DNA of 64,000 nucleotides from Oligoflexia bacterium (GCA_014376785.1 JACMQW010000082.1:54829-118828); one strand, 5' to 3'. Numbered from the stretch's first letter, positions 1 to 8,885 are shown. Numbers and translations: made by a program. The notes: generated by a model not told the origin, from the letters alone.

Positions 1-523
1 CCGCATCGGGAAAATGGAACCGATGGTAATCAACGGGGCAAAGTCGGGAAATAAATCCGGGCCCTCCGATAAAGGGTTTCATCTCGGGAAAATCACCGAG
101 GAGTGCAGGTCCGTTTAAGGTCGCGCCTTTAATCGGAAGTTTCGTATTCTCCTGGACGCTGGGCAAGAAAAGATACCTCCCTTCGGAAGGAGCGGCGAGG
201 CGATGAGCCGATGGTTCAAAAGGACGGGCTCCTGGTTTTAACTTCCGAATAAAAAATTCATTAAAGCTATGGAAAGGGCCACTTTCATAATCGGACATCG
301 GAATCTCGAAACGCTTAATAAAGTCAGGAATGCTTTTCGCACTTCGTTCGGTGTTTTGGTAAGCGCCATAGAGTTTCGAAAACCAGGGCCTGCAAAGAAC
401 CGTGCTTTCCAAGGCAGCTCCGAAAGGGTTCTCGTAGAGAAACCGAACGCCTCCTTCGCCAAAAATATTTTCCGTGATGATCTGATTCTTATGACGATCA
501 AAAACGAGCAGGTCTTTGGACAT
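1..523 (-). CDS. psd: Phosphatidylserine decarboxylase, N-terminal part (cut by window edge)
   Basis: Reading the minus strand from an ATG at 523 gives about 174 codons with no stop before the window edge. The protein matches the phosphatidylserine decarboxylase family: an early FGEGGVRFLYENPFG segment, then FNEFFIRKLKPGARPF, and near the edge LCPVDYHRFHFPDA, the conserved HRFH signature. The enzyme is a membrane-associated pyruvoyl decarboxylase that turns phosphatidylserine into phosphatidylethanolamine. The self-cleavage LGST-type motif would lie beyond the edge and cannot be checked. The gene starts 31 bases after the ComM-like gene on the same strand, so the two may be co-transcribed. 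No strong ribosome binding site precedes the ATG. Identity is confident; completeness is unknown. Confidence 0.9.
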   Translation of the reverse strand, partial: MSKDLLVFDRHKNQIITENIFGEGGVRFLYENPFGAALESTVLCRPWFSKLYGAYQNTERSAKSIPDFIKRFEIPMSDYESGPFHSFNEFFIRKLKPGARPFEPSAHRLAAPSEGRYLFLPSVQENTKLPIKGATLNGPALLGDFPEMKPFIGGPGFISRLCPVDYHRFHFPDA

Positions 524-554
524 GAGATGAGCTTCGCGTTTCAGAGGCCGGACT

Positions 555-2120
555 TCAATCAAAAGGTAGCCTTAAAAGCCTCGCTTCTCTGAAATCATCC
601 AGACCAGGCGCCTCGCGGCCATGCAGCGCAGCGAGGGTGAGGGATAACCGGAGTGTTTTATGGCGATCCCGGAAACTCGTAAAGCGAATGGCGTCGAGCT
701 TCTTTCGGAGATCCGGAGAACGGGTGAGGAGTTCTTCAAGATCGCCAGCTGTCATTTTCCCAGGCATCGTTCCATGGTTTTTTTTCAACCTAGCTCGGGT
801 TTCCCAAACCCGAGATTTTGCTTCCGAAAAAGCTCGGGAAGGGATGGAAGGGTCGGGAGGTGAGCGGAGCGTAAAGACGAGGTCCAGTCGATCCAAGATC
901 GGCCCGCTCAGCCGAGAGAAGTAGCGCGCTCGGTCCGCGGGAAGGCAGCGACACGCAGGGAGTCCGCTGTCCATGGGTGATCCGGGCACTCCTCCACAGG
1001 GACAGAGGTTTCCATTGCCGGCAAAAATAAAATCACAGGGCAACTCATAAGCCCCTTCCACTCGAGTGATCGTGATTTTCTTTCGCTCCAGTGGCTCTCG
1101 AAGCGCCTCGCGTGCATCTCGGTGCCATTCTGGAAATTCGTCTGCCAGAAGAACCCCTCCGTGGGCGAGTGAAAATTCTCCCGGACGAAGTCGCCCCGCC
1201 GAGAAGGATCCAATGAGGGCCGCGGGTTTTGCTTGAGGGCTTACCCTTCGAAAAGAAATCGCATCGCTCTTTCCGGTCATCTCCGAAATGAAAGCGCGGA
1301 TTCGGAGTGTTTCCGGCTCCAGCTCGGGTTGGAGCGCCAGGAACCATTCGAGCGCTAACGATTTACCAATGCCTTTCGGCCCAAGGAGGAGGAAATGGTG
1401 GGCACCCGCCGCAGCGATTTCGAGGAGTCTAGCCAGCGCCGGGGGAAGCGGAAGAAGTTTAGAGTCGCTCGTGGCACTGTGCTCGGGGAGATCGGTTGCA
1501 ACCGTTAGATGCGGATATTTCCTCGGATCATTTGGTTGATCGGCCGATTCCCATTCGTTGGGCAAAAGCGCATTACTCATTTCGGCAAGGTTACTCAGAG
1601 CGCGAACTTTCGGCAGGACCGTATCCGGAAAAAGTTTCCTACCTGCGTGATAGAAAATTTCAGAGTCCTCCTCAGCGATAAAAATAACATCTGCTTTTGC
1701 CAAAAGCGCCGCCGCTAATGCCCTTGCGGGCGACCCCACTCCTTTTAATCGACCACTTAAACCAAGCTCTGCCCAAGCGAATAGCCGATCTGCGACGGGA
1801 GGTCGCTTCTTCCCTTCGATTCGGTCCGTTTCTAAAATCACGGCAATCGCCATTGCGAGGTCGAGGCCTGTCCCATTTTTTCGTTCGCTTGCGGGCGAGA
1901 GATTCAGAACAATTTTTCGTTTCGGAAATTCCAACCCACTGGATTCGATCGCGGACCGAATTCGGTCTTTCGCTTCTGAAACTTCGGGTCCAGGCAGACC
2001 GATCATTTGAAAGTGGGGGATTTGAAAGCTCGAAGAAATCTCGACTTCTTGGAAGCGCGGATCAATCACGCCATTTAAGAGGGTAAAAATTCGGGGAGAG
2101 TCGGTTTCAGAAGGTCGCAT
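555..2120 (-). CDS. comM: YifB/ComM-family Mg-chelatase-like AAA+ ATPase
   Basis: A 521-residue protein of normal family length. The N-terminal domain (about 1-170) is the Lon-protease-like ChlI fold of YifB/ComM proteins, with VLNLSPASERKNGTGLDLAMA. The AAA+ core follows, with a Walker A motif GPKGIGKS (the usual form is GPPGxGKT) and a Walker B region GGVLLADEFPEW. A Cys-rich segment (CPCG ... CRC) and SGPILDRLDL follow, and the protein ends in the family's C-terminal helical domain. In naturally transformable bacteria ComM is a hexameric helicase that promotes branch migration during DNA integration. A ComEC-like gene lies 0.5 kb away, which fits a DNA-uptake role, though the family also occurs in non-competent species. 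The Walker A substitution keeps the Lys and Ser, so ATP binding is plausible. Confidence 0.9.
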   Translation of the reverse strand: MRPSETDSPRIFTLLNGVIDPRFQEVEISSSFQIPHFQMIGLPGPEVSEAKDRIRSAIESSGLEFPKRKIVLNLSPASERKNGTGLDLAMAIAVILETDRIEGKKRPPVADRLFAWAELGLSGRLKGVGSPARALAAALLAKADVIFIAEEDSEIFYHAGRKLFPDTVLPKVRALSNLAEMSNALLPNEWESADQPNDPRKYPHLTVATDLPEHSATSDSKLLPLPPALARLLEIAAAGAHHFLLLGPKGIGKSLALEWFLALQPELEPETLRIRAFISEMTGKSDAISFRRVSPQAKPAALIGSFSAGRLRPGEFSLAHGGVLLADEFPEWHRDAREALREPLERKKITITRVEGAYELPCDFIFAGNGNLCPCGGVPGSPMDSGLPACRCLPADRARYFSRLSGPILDRLDLVFTLRSPPDPSIPSRAFSEAKSRVWETRARLKKNHGTMPGKMTAGDLEELLTRSPDLRKKLDAIRFTSFRDRHKTLRLSLTLAALHGREAPGLDDFREARLLRLPFD

Positions 2121-2162
2121 GCCGAGTGGGAATGCGAACGACGTACCGAATGCGAGCGAGGT

Positions 2163-2651
2163 TTAGCTGCGTTTCTTCAAGCGACCTAGTAATTCCGTAC
2201 GAGCGCGATTGATCGCCTCGGCGATCTCCGTTGCTTCCTGCCACTCCCGCGAGCCCGGACGCCCGATACGATCTGGATGGTACTGCTTCATTTTTTCTTT
2301 GTAGGCTTTTTGAATTTCGGACTCCGAAGCCAGAGTGGAGACTCCGAGAACTTCATGGGCAGCGCCGTCTTTCACGATTCCGACCAGTCGAAGGGGAGAT
2401 TTTTTTGTCTGTTCGGGCGGGAGGGGATCTCCCGGGGTGTGTCGCTTGAAACTCAAATTACGGTCCGCTTCTCGCACTTTGAATTTACTTTTAGTCGCCT
2501 CATGAGACCTGGCTCGAAGCCAAAGTAGAATAAATCCCAAGCTCATTCCTGCTTGGATCAATCCGAAATGCGACTGGATGAAGTTCAGTAGCGACTCGCT
2601 CACTGAAAAGATTATGCGCGACTTGGGAGAGGTTGGGAACCTGATTTGCAA
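2163..2651 (-). CDS. Membrane-anchored DnaJ-domain protein
   Basis: The C-terminal part (about residues 98-155) is a J domain: HEVLGVSTLASESEIQKAYK, then YHPDRIG with the HPD tripeptide that stimulates DnaK ATPase. Before it lies a hydrophobic stretch (LIQAGMSLGFILLWL), probably one membrane segment, and a basic linker. There is no Gly/Phe or zinc-finger domain, so this is a type III J protein. The longest frame starts with TTG at 2651; a GTG at 2603 or the ATG at 2546 are also possible. The longest form overlaps the divergent ComEC-like gene by about 70 bases, so one of the two starts is probably shorter. It ends 42 bases before comM and could be the first gene of that operon. Its client is unknown. 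Confidence 0.72.
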   Translation of the reverse strand: MQIRFPTSPKSRIIFSVSESLLNFIQSHFGLIQAGMSLGFILLWLRARSHEATKSKFKVREADRNLSFKRHTPGDPLPPEQTKKSPLRLVGIVKDGAAHEVLGVSTLASESEIQKAYKEKMKQYHPDRIGRPGSREWQEATEIAEAINRARTELLGRLKKRS

Positions 2652-3762
2652 TGAGCCTCCCGTGCTTTCTCTTCAAACTGCCTCTTTCACCTCTCTGTTC
2701 TTTGAAGCACGGTTAAGCCCTGCGCCTGCGTGCCGTGCTTGGACGGAAGCGCAGGGTTGTTTTACGGGAGTCGAGTGGCATTCAGCGATTGAAGCCATGC
2801 CGCTGATCCGGAAGTTTTTTGAAGAGGCGCGCCTTGCCGCTTCCGAGGTACTCGGGGTCGAGGGGATTGATCGTCTCGGGATCTTTCGAAAACTCATGCT
2901 GCATGAATCGACCGGTGGACTTTCAAGATCGTGGCTGCGAGATCTTGGGTTTGTTCATCTCGATGCAGCATCGGGAATCCATTTGTATTGCCTCTGGACC
3001 GCCGTGGACAAAACATTGATGCGGTTTTCATCGCAGTTGAAGTTCTCGCTCAGCGCGATTCGGCTCTCAAGAGGAGTCATTCCCTTTTTCTTCTTTGTGT
3101 TTTTGTGGGGATTCACTGGGTTTAGACCGGGACTGCTCCGACCTTTTCTGTTGGTGCTTTTTCGGCTCTGTAGTTCGCGCCTGGGCATTCGGTTTCGCTG
3201 GGCAGTGCCGTTGGTTTCAGCGCTTCTCGTTGACGCGCTCTTCGGATTTTTTCACGCTTACGGAAGCGAGTTTGAGTTTGATCGCTGGGCTCCCGGCGAA
3301 TTGCACTATGCCCTGTCTTGGTGGGGAGGTGTTTTCGGTTTTGAGTGGGCCCGAGCGCGGGGATGGAGCGGAGCGCGAGCCCACCTCTGTCTTGGAATTT
3401 CTTCCTGGTTTTCGATTTTGCCCCTGGACCTTTGGATCGGTCATTTTGCGCCCTGGACCCCGGTTCTCAGTTTTATCACCGTGGAATTTCTCGTCCGGGG
3501 GGGGTTTCTTCTTCTCTTTCTGGGCGTACTCCTCTCTGGATTCTTCCCGAATAATGCCTGGGCCACGCATTCCCTAGAATGGATGAGCCTGGGTTGGAAT
3601 GCGGCTTTCGGGAGCATCGGTGGAATATTGAGCGAGTGGGGAGGCGATCGAAACTTGGATGAAACTCTTGGAGTATTTCTGAGCGCATTTTGCGCCATCC
3701 TGATCGTTTTGGCCTGGATGGGTCGAACTCGACACAGTCCAGATGAGGCGATGAACGTTTGA
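2578..3762 (+). CDS. Short ComEC/Rec2-like competence-domain membrane protein
   Basis: A polytopic membrane protein with roughly eight hydrophobic segments in its C-terminal two thirds. Around residues 125-140 GFVHLDAASGIHLYCL resembles the HLLAISGLHxG signature of the ComEC/Rec2 channel domain, and GFRPGLLRPFLLVLF resembles the following conserved helix. At 394 residues it is about half of a typical ComEC. The N-terminal OB-like domain is short or replaced, and the C-terminal metallo-beta-lactamase-like nuclease domain is absent. ComEC carries single-stranded DNA across the inner membrane. The divergence is large, so this could be a degenerate copy or a lineage-specific short form. The first ATG (2578) lies inside the divergent DnaJ-like frame, so a later start such as the GTG near 2661 is possible. 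Confidence 0.55.
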   Translation: MKFSSDSLTEKIMRDLGEVGNLICNEPPVLSLQTASFTSLFFEARLSPAPACRAWTEAQGCFTGVEWHSAIEAMPLIRKFFEEARLAASEVLGVEGIDRLGIFRKLMLHESTGGLSRSWLRDLGFVHLDAASGIHLYCLWTAVDKTLMRFSSQLKFSLSAIRLSRGVIPFFFFVFLWGFTGFRPGLLRPFLLVLFRLCSSRLGIRFRWAVPLVSALLVDALFGFFHAYGSEFEFDRWAPGELHYALSWWGGVFGFEWARARGWSGARAHLCLGISSWFSILPLDLWIGHFAPWTPVLSFITVEFLVRGGFLLLFLGVLLSGFFPNNAWATHSLEWMSLGWNAAFGSIGGILSEWGGDRNLDETLGVFLSAFCAILIVLAWMGRTRHSPDEAMNV

Positions 3763-3822
3763 CGGCAAATCGATTTGCGCTTTAAAGCTCCAGGCAGGTA
3801 AAATAGAAGGCTAGGGAGTTTC

Positions 3823-4665
3823 ATGCGGGGAATATCGGAAAACAGAGCGGGCCGTGAAGCCATCCGTTCGAGTCTCACGCCAAAACTATTGGCACTTTTG
3901 AGCACTTGCGCCCTTTTTTCCTGCGCGCCTGCATCGGACGAAGATTCCTACTCCGACGCGTGCGTGCTTCCGTCGGACCAAACCCAGACGCTCACGGGGA
4001 GGTGGTACCGACTTCCCGTTTTCATTTCTTTTCGCGATGGTCATTTTAACTCTTACGAGCTCGGGCTAGCCATGGACGCGGCGGACAACTGGAACCGGTT
4101 TTTCGGCGCCACTCAAGGTGTCGCAGTTTTTGATTACGGCACCCGGGCATCGCCAAGGCTCGATCAAAAAACGACCAGCCCACCGGCTGGAGGGATTTGT
4201 TCCGAAGCCACCCCGGACGTCTCGAGGCCAGGCGGTTACCGAACTTCTCTCACGATCTTCAAACGGACGACGTGGATTTACGCGACTTCGGCCATTGCGA
4301 TCACGAGCACGTGCACGACAGCGGCCAGTCCTGTGAAGGCGTTGACCAACGCCATGATGGAATTGAATTATCAGACTTATTTCACGTCTGGAAAACCGGT
4401 TCCGGACCTCACTTCGATTTTCACTCACGAGCTCGGGCATCTGATCGGCCTAGATCATAGCTGCGCCGGAAGCTACGATGCCTCTTCCCCGACCCATCCA
4501 CCCGTTTGCTCAAATTCAGGACTCGACTCGAGTTATTTCAGCGCGGTGATGTATCCTTCATTCGCGTTCAAAAGTGATGGAGTGACCGGAATCCCCAGAA
4601 AATCACTGAATGGAAATGATCAAGGGCGAACGAGCTGCCTGTATGGTCCGAATGCCCTTAAATAG
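3823..4665 (+). CDS. Lipoprotein with metzincin-type zinc metalloprotease domain
   Basis: The N-terminus has a signal segment ending in a lipobox (ALFSC, Cys34), so the protein is probably anchored in the outer membrane or exported. Near the C-terminus lies THELGHLIGLDH, a full HExxHxxGxxH zinc site (His202, Glu203, His206, His212). AVMYPSF follows and can supply the Met-turn. This combination defines matrixin/M10-like metzincins. The 70 or so residues after the lipobox contain WYRLPVFISF, typical of the first strand of this fold. The substrate is unknown. The gene stands alone between the ComEC-like gene and two small secreted proteins. Confidence 0.8.
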   Translation: MRGISENRAGREAIRSSLTPKLLALLSTCALFSCAPASDEDSYSDACVLPSDQTQTLTGRWYRLPVFISFRDGHFNSYELGLAMDAADNWNRFFGATQGVAVFDYGTRASPRLDQKTTSPPAGGICSEATPDVSRPGGYRTSLTIFKRTTWIYATSAIAITSTCTTAASPVKALTNAMMELNYQTYFTSGKPVPDLTSIFTHELGHLIGLDHSCAGSYDASSPTHPPVCSNSGLDSSYFSAVMYPSFAFKSDGVTGIPRKSLNGNDQGRTSCLYGPNALK

Positions 4666-4738
4666 TATGATGGATTGTGGAAGATCATGATCTTTCAAGT
4701 CTGTAGCTTTAAACCGGTAGCTTTCGAAAAGAGAGAAA

Positions 4739-5152
4739 ATGACTATCTTGAGTAGAGTAGTGGTGGGTTTTGCAGTGGCAACGGTTTTTGTAGGTTCTGC
4801 ATTTTCCGTAGAACCGGCCGCAATAAAAAAGCCTGGAAACGGGCAGTATTTTCGATGGGCGGCGGGATATCCCGGCATCATTACAAGAACCAAAGGTTGC
4901 TCTTCGCCGCTGTTATGTATCGGAACTTATGAGGTTTACGTAGAAGGATATAACGGTCCCGCGGTGATCAAAACGGGACAAGCTTTCTGCAATGCGGTTT
5001 ACGAAAATAAATGTCCAACTGCACAAACCTGCGCCGAAGATGAGGCAATTACTCATCAAAAGGCGGCTTACGTTGGCGATCCACGGGGCGATGTGAACAT
5101 GCCTGATATGTATCAACGTGGATCAAAGCGCGAATCAGGAGACGCAAACTAA
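4739..5152 (+). CDS. Small secreted protein, function unknown
   Basis: A 137-residue protein with a clear signal peptide (VVVGFAVATVFVGSAFS, cleavage likely near residue 24-26). The mature part has six cysteines within about 70 residues (CSSPLLC, CNAVYENKC, CPTAQTC pattern), which suggests disulfide bonds in the periplasm or outside the cell. I do not recognise a family. Its stop codon directly abuts the ATG of the next small secreted gene, so the two are almost surely one transcript. Confidence 0.6.
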   Translation: MTILSRVVVGFAVATVFVGSAFSVEPAAIKKPGNGQYFRWAAGYPGIITRTKGCSSPLLCIGTYEVYVEGYNGPAVIKTGQAFCNAVYENKCPTAQTCAEDEAITHQKAAYVGDPRGDVNMPDMYQRGSKRESGDAN

Positions 5153-5428
5153 ATGAAAAAGTCTAATTTTTTAAGAGCGGCTCTTTTGACACTTTTCTTA
5201 CTTGCTACAAATGCGAAAGCAATCGGAATACAAAATGTCAGTGGTACGGTCGATTCTTTCGATAAATCTAATATCGTTTTAAAGCAAGAACACGGCCCAA
5301 GCCTTAAAGTCCCAAGATCTCTTTTATCTGATGAGAATGAAAAAAATCTCAAACCTGGGCAAAAGCTCCAGTTAAATATCGACCTACGGACAATCGAAAA
5401 ATTAAATCCGAAGTCTAAAAATAAATAA
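5153..5428 (+). CDS. Small secreted protein, function unknown
   Basis: A 91-residue protein with a signal peptide (FLRAALLTLFLLATNAKA). The mature part (about 70 residues) reads like a small beta-barrel: VSGTVDSFDKSNIVLKQ followed by LKPGQKLQLNIDL, reminiscent of OB-like periplasmic domains, but no family is recognised. It begins right after the stop of the upstream secreted protein. The two genes are lower in GC than their neighbours, which may mean recent acquisition or relaxed codon use. Confidence 0.6.
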   Translation: MKKSNFLRAALLTLFLLATNAKAIGIQNVSGTVDSFDKSNIVLKQEHGPSLKVPRSLLSDENEKNLKPGQKLQLNIDLRTIEKLNPKSKNK

Positions 5429-5504
5429 GGAAACGTCTGTTTTGGAGCTTCAAAATCAAGAGCGGAAATTTTCTATGAGGGATTAGGGTGCCAAAGCGCC
5501 GCTA

Positions 5505-6971
5505 TTAGATTACGCCCTTTTTACGAAGCAATTCCATCGCCGCTTTTGACGCGTAGACCGAAGGCACGAAGTTTACGAAACCTGACAGGTGCTTCATCAA
5601 CGTATTTTGTCGGTCGACGAGTAGTGAAGGATGGCCTTCTTTGTCGACGACCTTCACCGATTCGCTCTCCGCGATGGCCGCTTTAGCACTCATGGACCCG
5701 CCCGCTTTGCGGTTCAGGTATTTTTTACTTTTCGTAAACGTGACGTCTTTTTCCGGATGGTCCACCAAAATCCATTCCCGGCCGGTTCCATTTTTTGCGA
5801 TGACGGCTTCGATTTCTCGGAGCTTGGTGTTCATCTGCTTCACGAGCTTTTCTTTTTCTTCCGGCGAGTCGCTGATGATTCGGTGACTGAAGGCCGGGTG
5901 GCGGATCGTTTTCGGTGCCTGACGGTACATCAGCATCTCGACGAGTTCTTCGGTCTTTGCGTCACCCCGGAGTAGGTGTTTGAAGCGGGTGTCTTGGAGG
6001 CGTTGCATGAAGTACATGTCGTTCCACCAAAAGAATCGCTCATCCTTTTCCTCGACCATCGAAAGGAGGTCGTGAAATTGGTACATCAGATCGTGTTCGA
6101 GCAGCACCTTCGTGACTTGGGTCGACATCGCGTCGAACTTCGCGGATGCCGGATTTTTAATGACCTGTGAATACCAGCTAAATCGCGCAATCAGAAAGTC
6201 TTCGACCGCGTGCTCGGCGTTCTCGCGAACTCCGAATGCTTTTTGGCCACCGGGCGCATCGAAGGCGACCAAGTTTGCCATGATGTAATGCCGATCGAAC
6301 TGGCCGTACTTCATCCCGGTGTAGTGGGAATCGCGGAGCAGGTAGTCCATGCGGTCTGCATCCAGGTCGGAATGCATGAGTTGATTTGCAATCAGGTAGG
6401 GAGACTCGCCTTTGATGATTTTAGAGATCATCAATTCATCTAATCCGTAATCTTCCAGGATCGCGGTGATTCCACCCTCATACCGGGTATTCTTGATAAT
6501 AAACGCGCCGAGGTGCTCGTGGTTATTCGAGAGCTCTTTTGCTACTTTCGTTTTTCCGCCGCTCGCTTTCCGTTCCGCGCGCACATTTCCATGGCGCATG
6601 TAAGCGTGCTCGACCGAGTGAGAGAAAGGAAACGTTCCGAGGTCGTGAAGGAGTGCCGCGATGCGAAGGCTCTTATGAAGAAGGGCGGCCTCGCTGCGTG
6701 ATTTCGGATTAAAGAGCTCATCGTCAGAAACGCCGATGCCAAGCGAGCGAATCATCTGATCCATCGAGTGCATCACGCCGATCACGTGCGCAAAGCGGTT
6801 ATGCTCAGCGCCGGGGAAAACGTAGTTTGCGAAACCCAATTGTTTAATCCAGCGCAGTCGCTGAAAAAAAGGAGAATTGATGATTTTCTCTTCCCATTCC
6901 GTGACGGGAATAAATCCGTACATCACGTCGAAAATCACGGCCTGCTTATGGCGATGGGTTTTGTTTGCCAT
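5505..6971 (-). CDS. HD-domain phosphohydrolase (dNTPase/SAMHD1-like)
   Basis: A 488-residue HD-superfamily hydrolase. Near the N-terminus FQRLRWIKQLGFANYVFPGAE is the conserved lead-in of dGTPase/SAMHD1-like proteins. HNRFAHVIGVMH gives the first metal His, AALLHDLGTFPFSH gives the HD pair, and a later HSDLDADRMDYLLRD gives the last Asp. These enzymes hydrolyse dNTPs or other phosphate esters with a bound metal. The exact substrate cannot be read from sequence. Its ATG overlaps the thrS stop by one base (TAATG), so translation is coupled to thrS. The last 150 residues are lysine-rich and not recognised. Confidence 0.85.
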   Translation of the reverse strand: MANKTHRHKQAVIFDVMYGFIPVTEWEEKIINSPFFQRLRWIKQLGFANYVFPGAEHNRFAHVIGVMHSMDQMIRSLGIGVSDDELFNPKSRSEAALLHKSLRIAALLHDLGTFPFSHSVEHAYMRHGNVRAERKASGGKTKVAKELSNNHEHLGAFIIKNTRYEGGITAILEDYGLDELMISKIIKGESPYLIANQLMHSDLDADRMDYLLRDSHYTGMKYGQFDRHYIMANLVAFDAPGGQKAFGVRENAEHAVEDFLIARFSWYSQVIKNPASAKFDAMSTQVTKVLLEHDLMYQFHDLLSMVEEKDERFFWWNDMYFMQRLQDTRFKHLLRGDAKTEELVEMLMYRQAPKTIRHPAFSHRIISDSPEEKEKLVKQMNTKLREIEAVIAKNGTGREWILVDHPEKDVTFTKSKKYLNRKAGGSMSAKAAIAESESVKVVDKEGHPSLLVDRQNTLMKHLSGFVNFVPSVYASKAAMELLRKKGVI

Positions 6972-8767
6972 TACGTTTCCACGCTCAGAGCCACTTTCAT
7001 CGGCTCCGCGTTCAGTTCGCGAAAGAGCGTGACGATCTCGTCTTTCGACATGAGTTTCATGTTCGTTTCGCCATACTTTCGAACCGCAAACCCGCCAGAT
7101 GCGATGTCGCGGTCTCCGGCCACCAAGGAGAAAGGAATTTTCGTGATCTGCGCTTCCCTGGTTTTAAGTCCCATCGATTCGTTCCGATCATCGATGTCGA
7201 CCCGAAGTCCCATCAGTCGGAGTTCTTTCGTAAAAGCGGCGACGTACTCCTTGTTCTGGTCGGCGACTGGCACGAGCCGCGCTTGAATCGGAGCGAGCCA
7301 GAAAGGAAACGCACCCGCCACGTGTTCGATAAGGATTCCGATGAATCGCTCCAGAGATCCGAAAACTGCGCGGTGAACCATGACCGGAGTTGGCGATGAA
7401 TTATCCGATCCCGTGTATTCGAGGTTGAATCGTTTCGGCATGTTAAAGTCGAGCTGGATGGTACCGAGTTGGTGTTTGCGCTTGAGCGCATCGGAAACTC
7501 GGAAATCGATTTTGGGGCCGTAGAAGGCGCCGTCTCCGGCATTGATCACATAAGGCATGTTCAAGCCGTCTAGTACTTTTTTCAGGCCGTTTTCAGCCGT
7601 GTCCCAGAGTTCATCAGATCCCACGCGTTTTTCCGGACGAGTGGAGAGGTTAATTTCGACGTCCGTGAAGTTGAAGAACGCGTACGTCTTCAAAACCATC
7701 TCGATCACTTTCTTAATCTCGAGCTCGATTTGTTCGGGGGTGCAGAAGATGTGGGCATCGTCCTGACAGAAGGTTCGCACGCGAGTGAGCCCGGCCGTCG
7801 CACCGGATTTTTCGTAGCGGTGAAGCCGGCCGAAATCCGCGAAACGAATCGGCAGATCGCGGTAAGAGCGCTTCGACGACGCATAAATGAATGTATGCGC
7901 TGGACAGTTCATCGGCTTCACTGCGAATTCGCGTTCGTCGATGTTGGTGAAATACATGCTGTCTTTATAGTTGTCGTAATGGCCGGAAGTCTTCCAAAGC
8001 GAAACGTCCATGATTTGGGGAGTGATCACTTCCTCATAACCGTAGGGAACGTAGAGGTCGCGCATGTATTGAACGAGGCGATTATAAATGGCCGTTCCTT
8101 TCGGGTGGAAGAACGGGGAGGCGGGTGCCTCTGGAATAAACGAGAAGAGATCGAGTTCTTTCCCGAGTTTCCGGTGGTCGCGTTTTTTCGCTTCCTCCAG
8201 CATGGTCAGGTATTCATCTAACTGCGCTTTTTTCTCAAACAGCACGCCGTAAATCCGAGTCAGCATCGGATTGGTCTCTTTACCCCGCCAGTAGGCGCCG
8301 GCAATGGACATGAGTTTATAGCCATTTCCGATGTCGCCCGCGCGCATGATGTGCGGGCCTTTGCAGAGGTCGGTGAAATCGCCTTCGGTGAAGGTTGTGA
8401 CCACCGATTCCCCTGCGGCCTGGAGGGCTTTGATGATTTCGACTTTGTAGGTCTGGCCTTCGGACTCAAACTTCGAAATCGCGTCCCCGATGGAGAGTTC
8501 TGCTTTCACGAGAGTGGCATTCGCCTTCGTGATTTTCTTCATCTCCGCTTCAATTTTTTCTAGATCCTCGTTCACGAGCTTCACGCCCGGAATGTCCATG
8601 TCGTAGTAAAACCCATTCTCAATCGTCGGGCCGATGCCGAACTTCGCCGCGGGGTAGAGGTTTTTCACGGCGTGGGCCATCACGTGTGCGGCCGAGTGGC
8701 GCATGCGTTCGACCTTGGAGGTGATTTCGGGTTCCTGAAAATCGTGCAGAGCGGTGTTTTCGTTCAT
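6971..8767 (-). CDS. thrS: Threonyl-tRNA synthetase lacking the TGS domain
   Basis: The protein carries the class II catalytic core of ThrS. Zinc ligands appear as MNCPAHTF (Cys), DDAHIF (His) and VMVHRAVFGS (His). The motif 2 region FGRLHRYEKSG and the C-terminal anticodon-binding domain are present. The editing domain is present too (HSAAHVMAHAV and DLCKGPH, its HxxxH and Cys-His sites). What is missing is the roughly 60-residue N-terminal TGS domain: the protein begins almost directly with the editing domain. The ATG at 8767 is preferred; TTG at 8776 and GTG at 8770 are also in frame. It charges tRNA-Thr and clears mischarged Ser-tRNA. The downstream HD gene is translationally coupled. Confidence 0.95.
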   Translation of the reverse strand: MNENTALHDFQEPEITSKVERMRHSAAHVMAHAVKNLYPAAKFGIGPTIENGFYYDMDIPGVKLVNEDLEKIEAEMKKITKANATLVKAELSIGDAISKFESEGQTYKVEIIKALQAAGESVVTTFTEGDFTDLCKGPHIMRAGDIGNGYKLMSIAGAYWRGKETNPMLTRIYGVLFEKKAQLDEYLTMLEEAKKRDHRKLGKELDLFSFIPEAPASPFFHPKGTAIYNRLVQYMRDLYVPYGYEEVITPQIMDVSLWKTSGHYDNYKDSMYFTNIDEREFAVKPMNCPAHTFIYASSKRSYRDLPIRFADFGRLHRYEKSGATAGLTRVRTFCQDDAHIFCTPEQIELEIKKVIEMVLKTYAFFNFTDVEINLSTRPEKRVGSDELWDTAENGLKKVLDGLNMPYVINAGDGAFYGPKIDFRVSDALKRKHQLGTIQLDFNMPKRFNLEYTGSDNSSPTPVMVHRAVFGSLERFIGILIEHVAGAFPFWLAPIQARLVPVADQNKEYVAAFTKELRLMGLRVDIDDRNESMGLKTREAQITKIPFSLVAGDRDIASGGFAVRKYGETNMKLMSKDEIVTLFRELNAEPMKVALSVET

Positions 8768-8885
8768 CACTCCCAAACTTAATGGAGTCGGCGTTTTTTT
8801 TCCAGCAAGCAGGGGACTTAGGCGAGGAATTTGCTCATGGACCTTGTCTTATTTGAATTTCGGATTGTTCTTGGAGGGTCGAGTC

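Noticed and set aside
238..592. Open frames on both strands over the left edge
   Set aside because: They are shadows of psd, which reads on the minus strand from 523 and gives a clear family match.
8754..8885. Longer start for the 8886 lipoprotein
   Set aside because: It would overlap thrS and lacks a ribosome binding site; the ATG at 8886 has one and opens into a lipoprotein signal.
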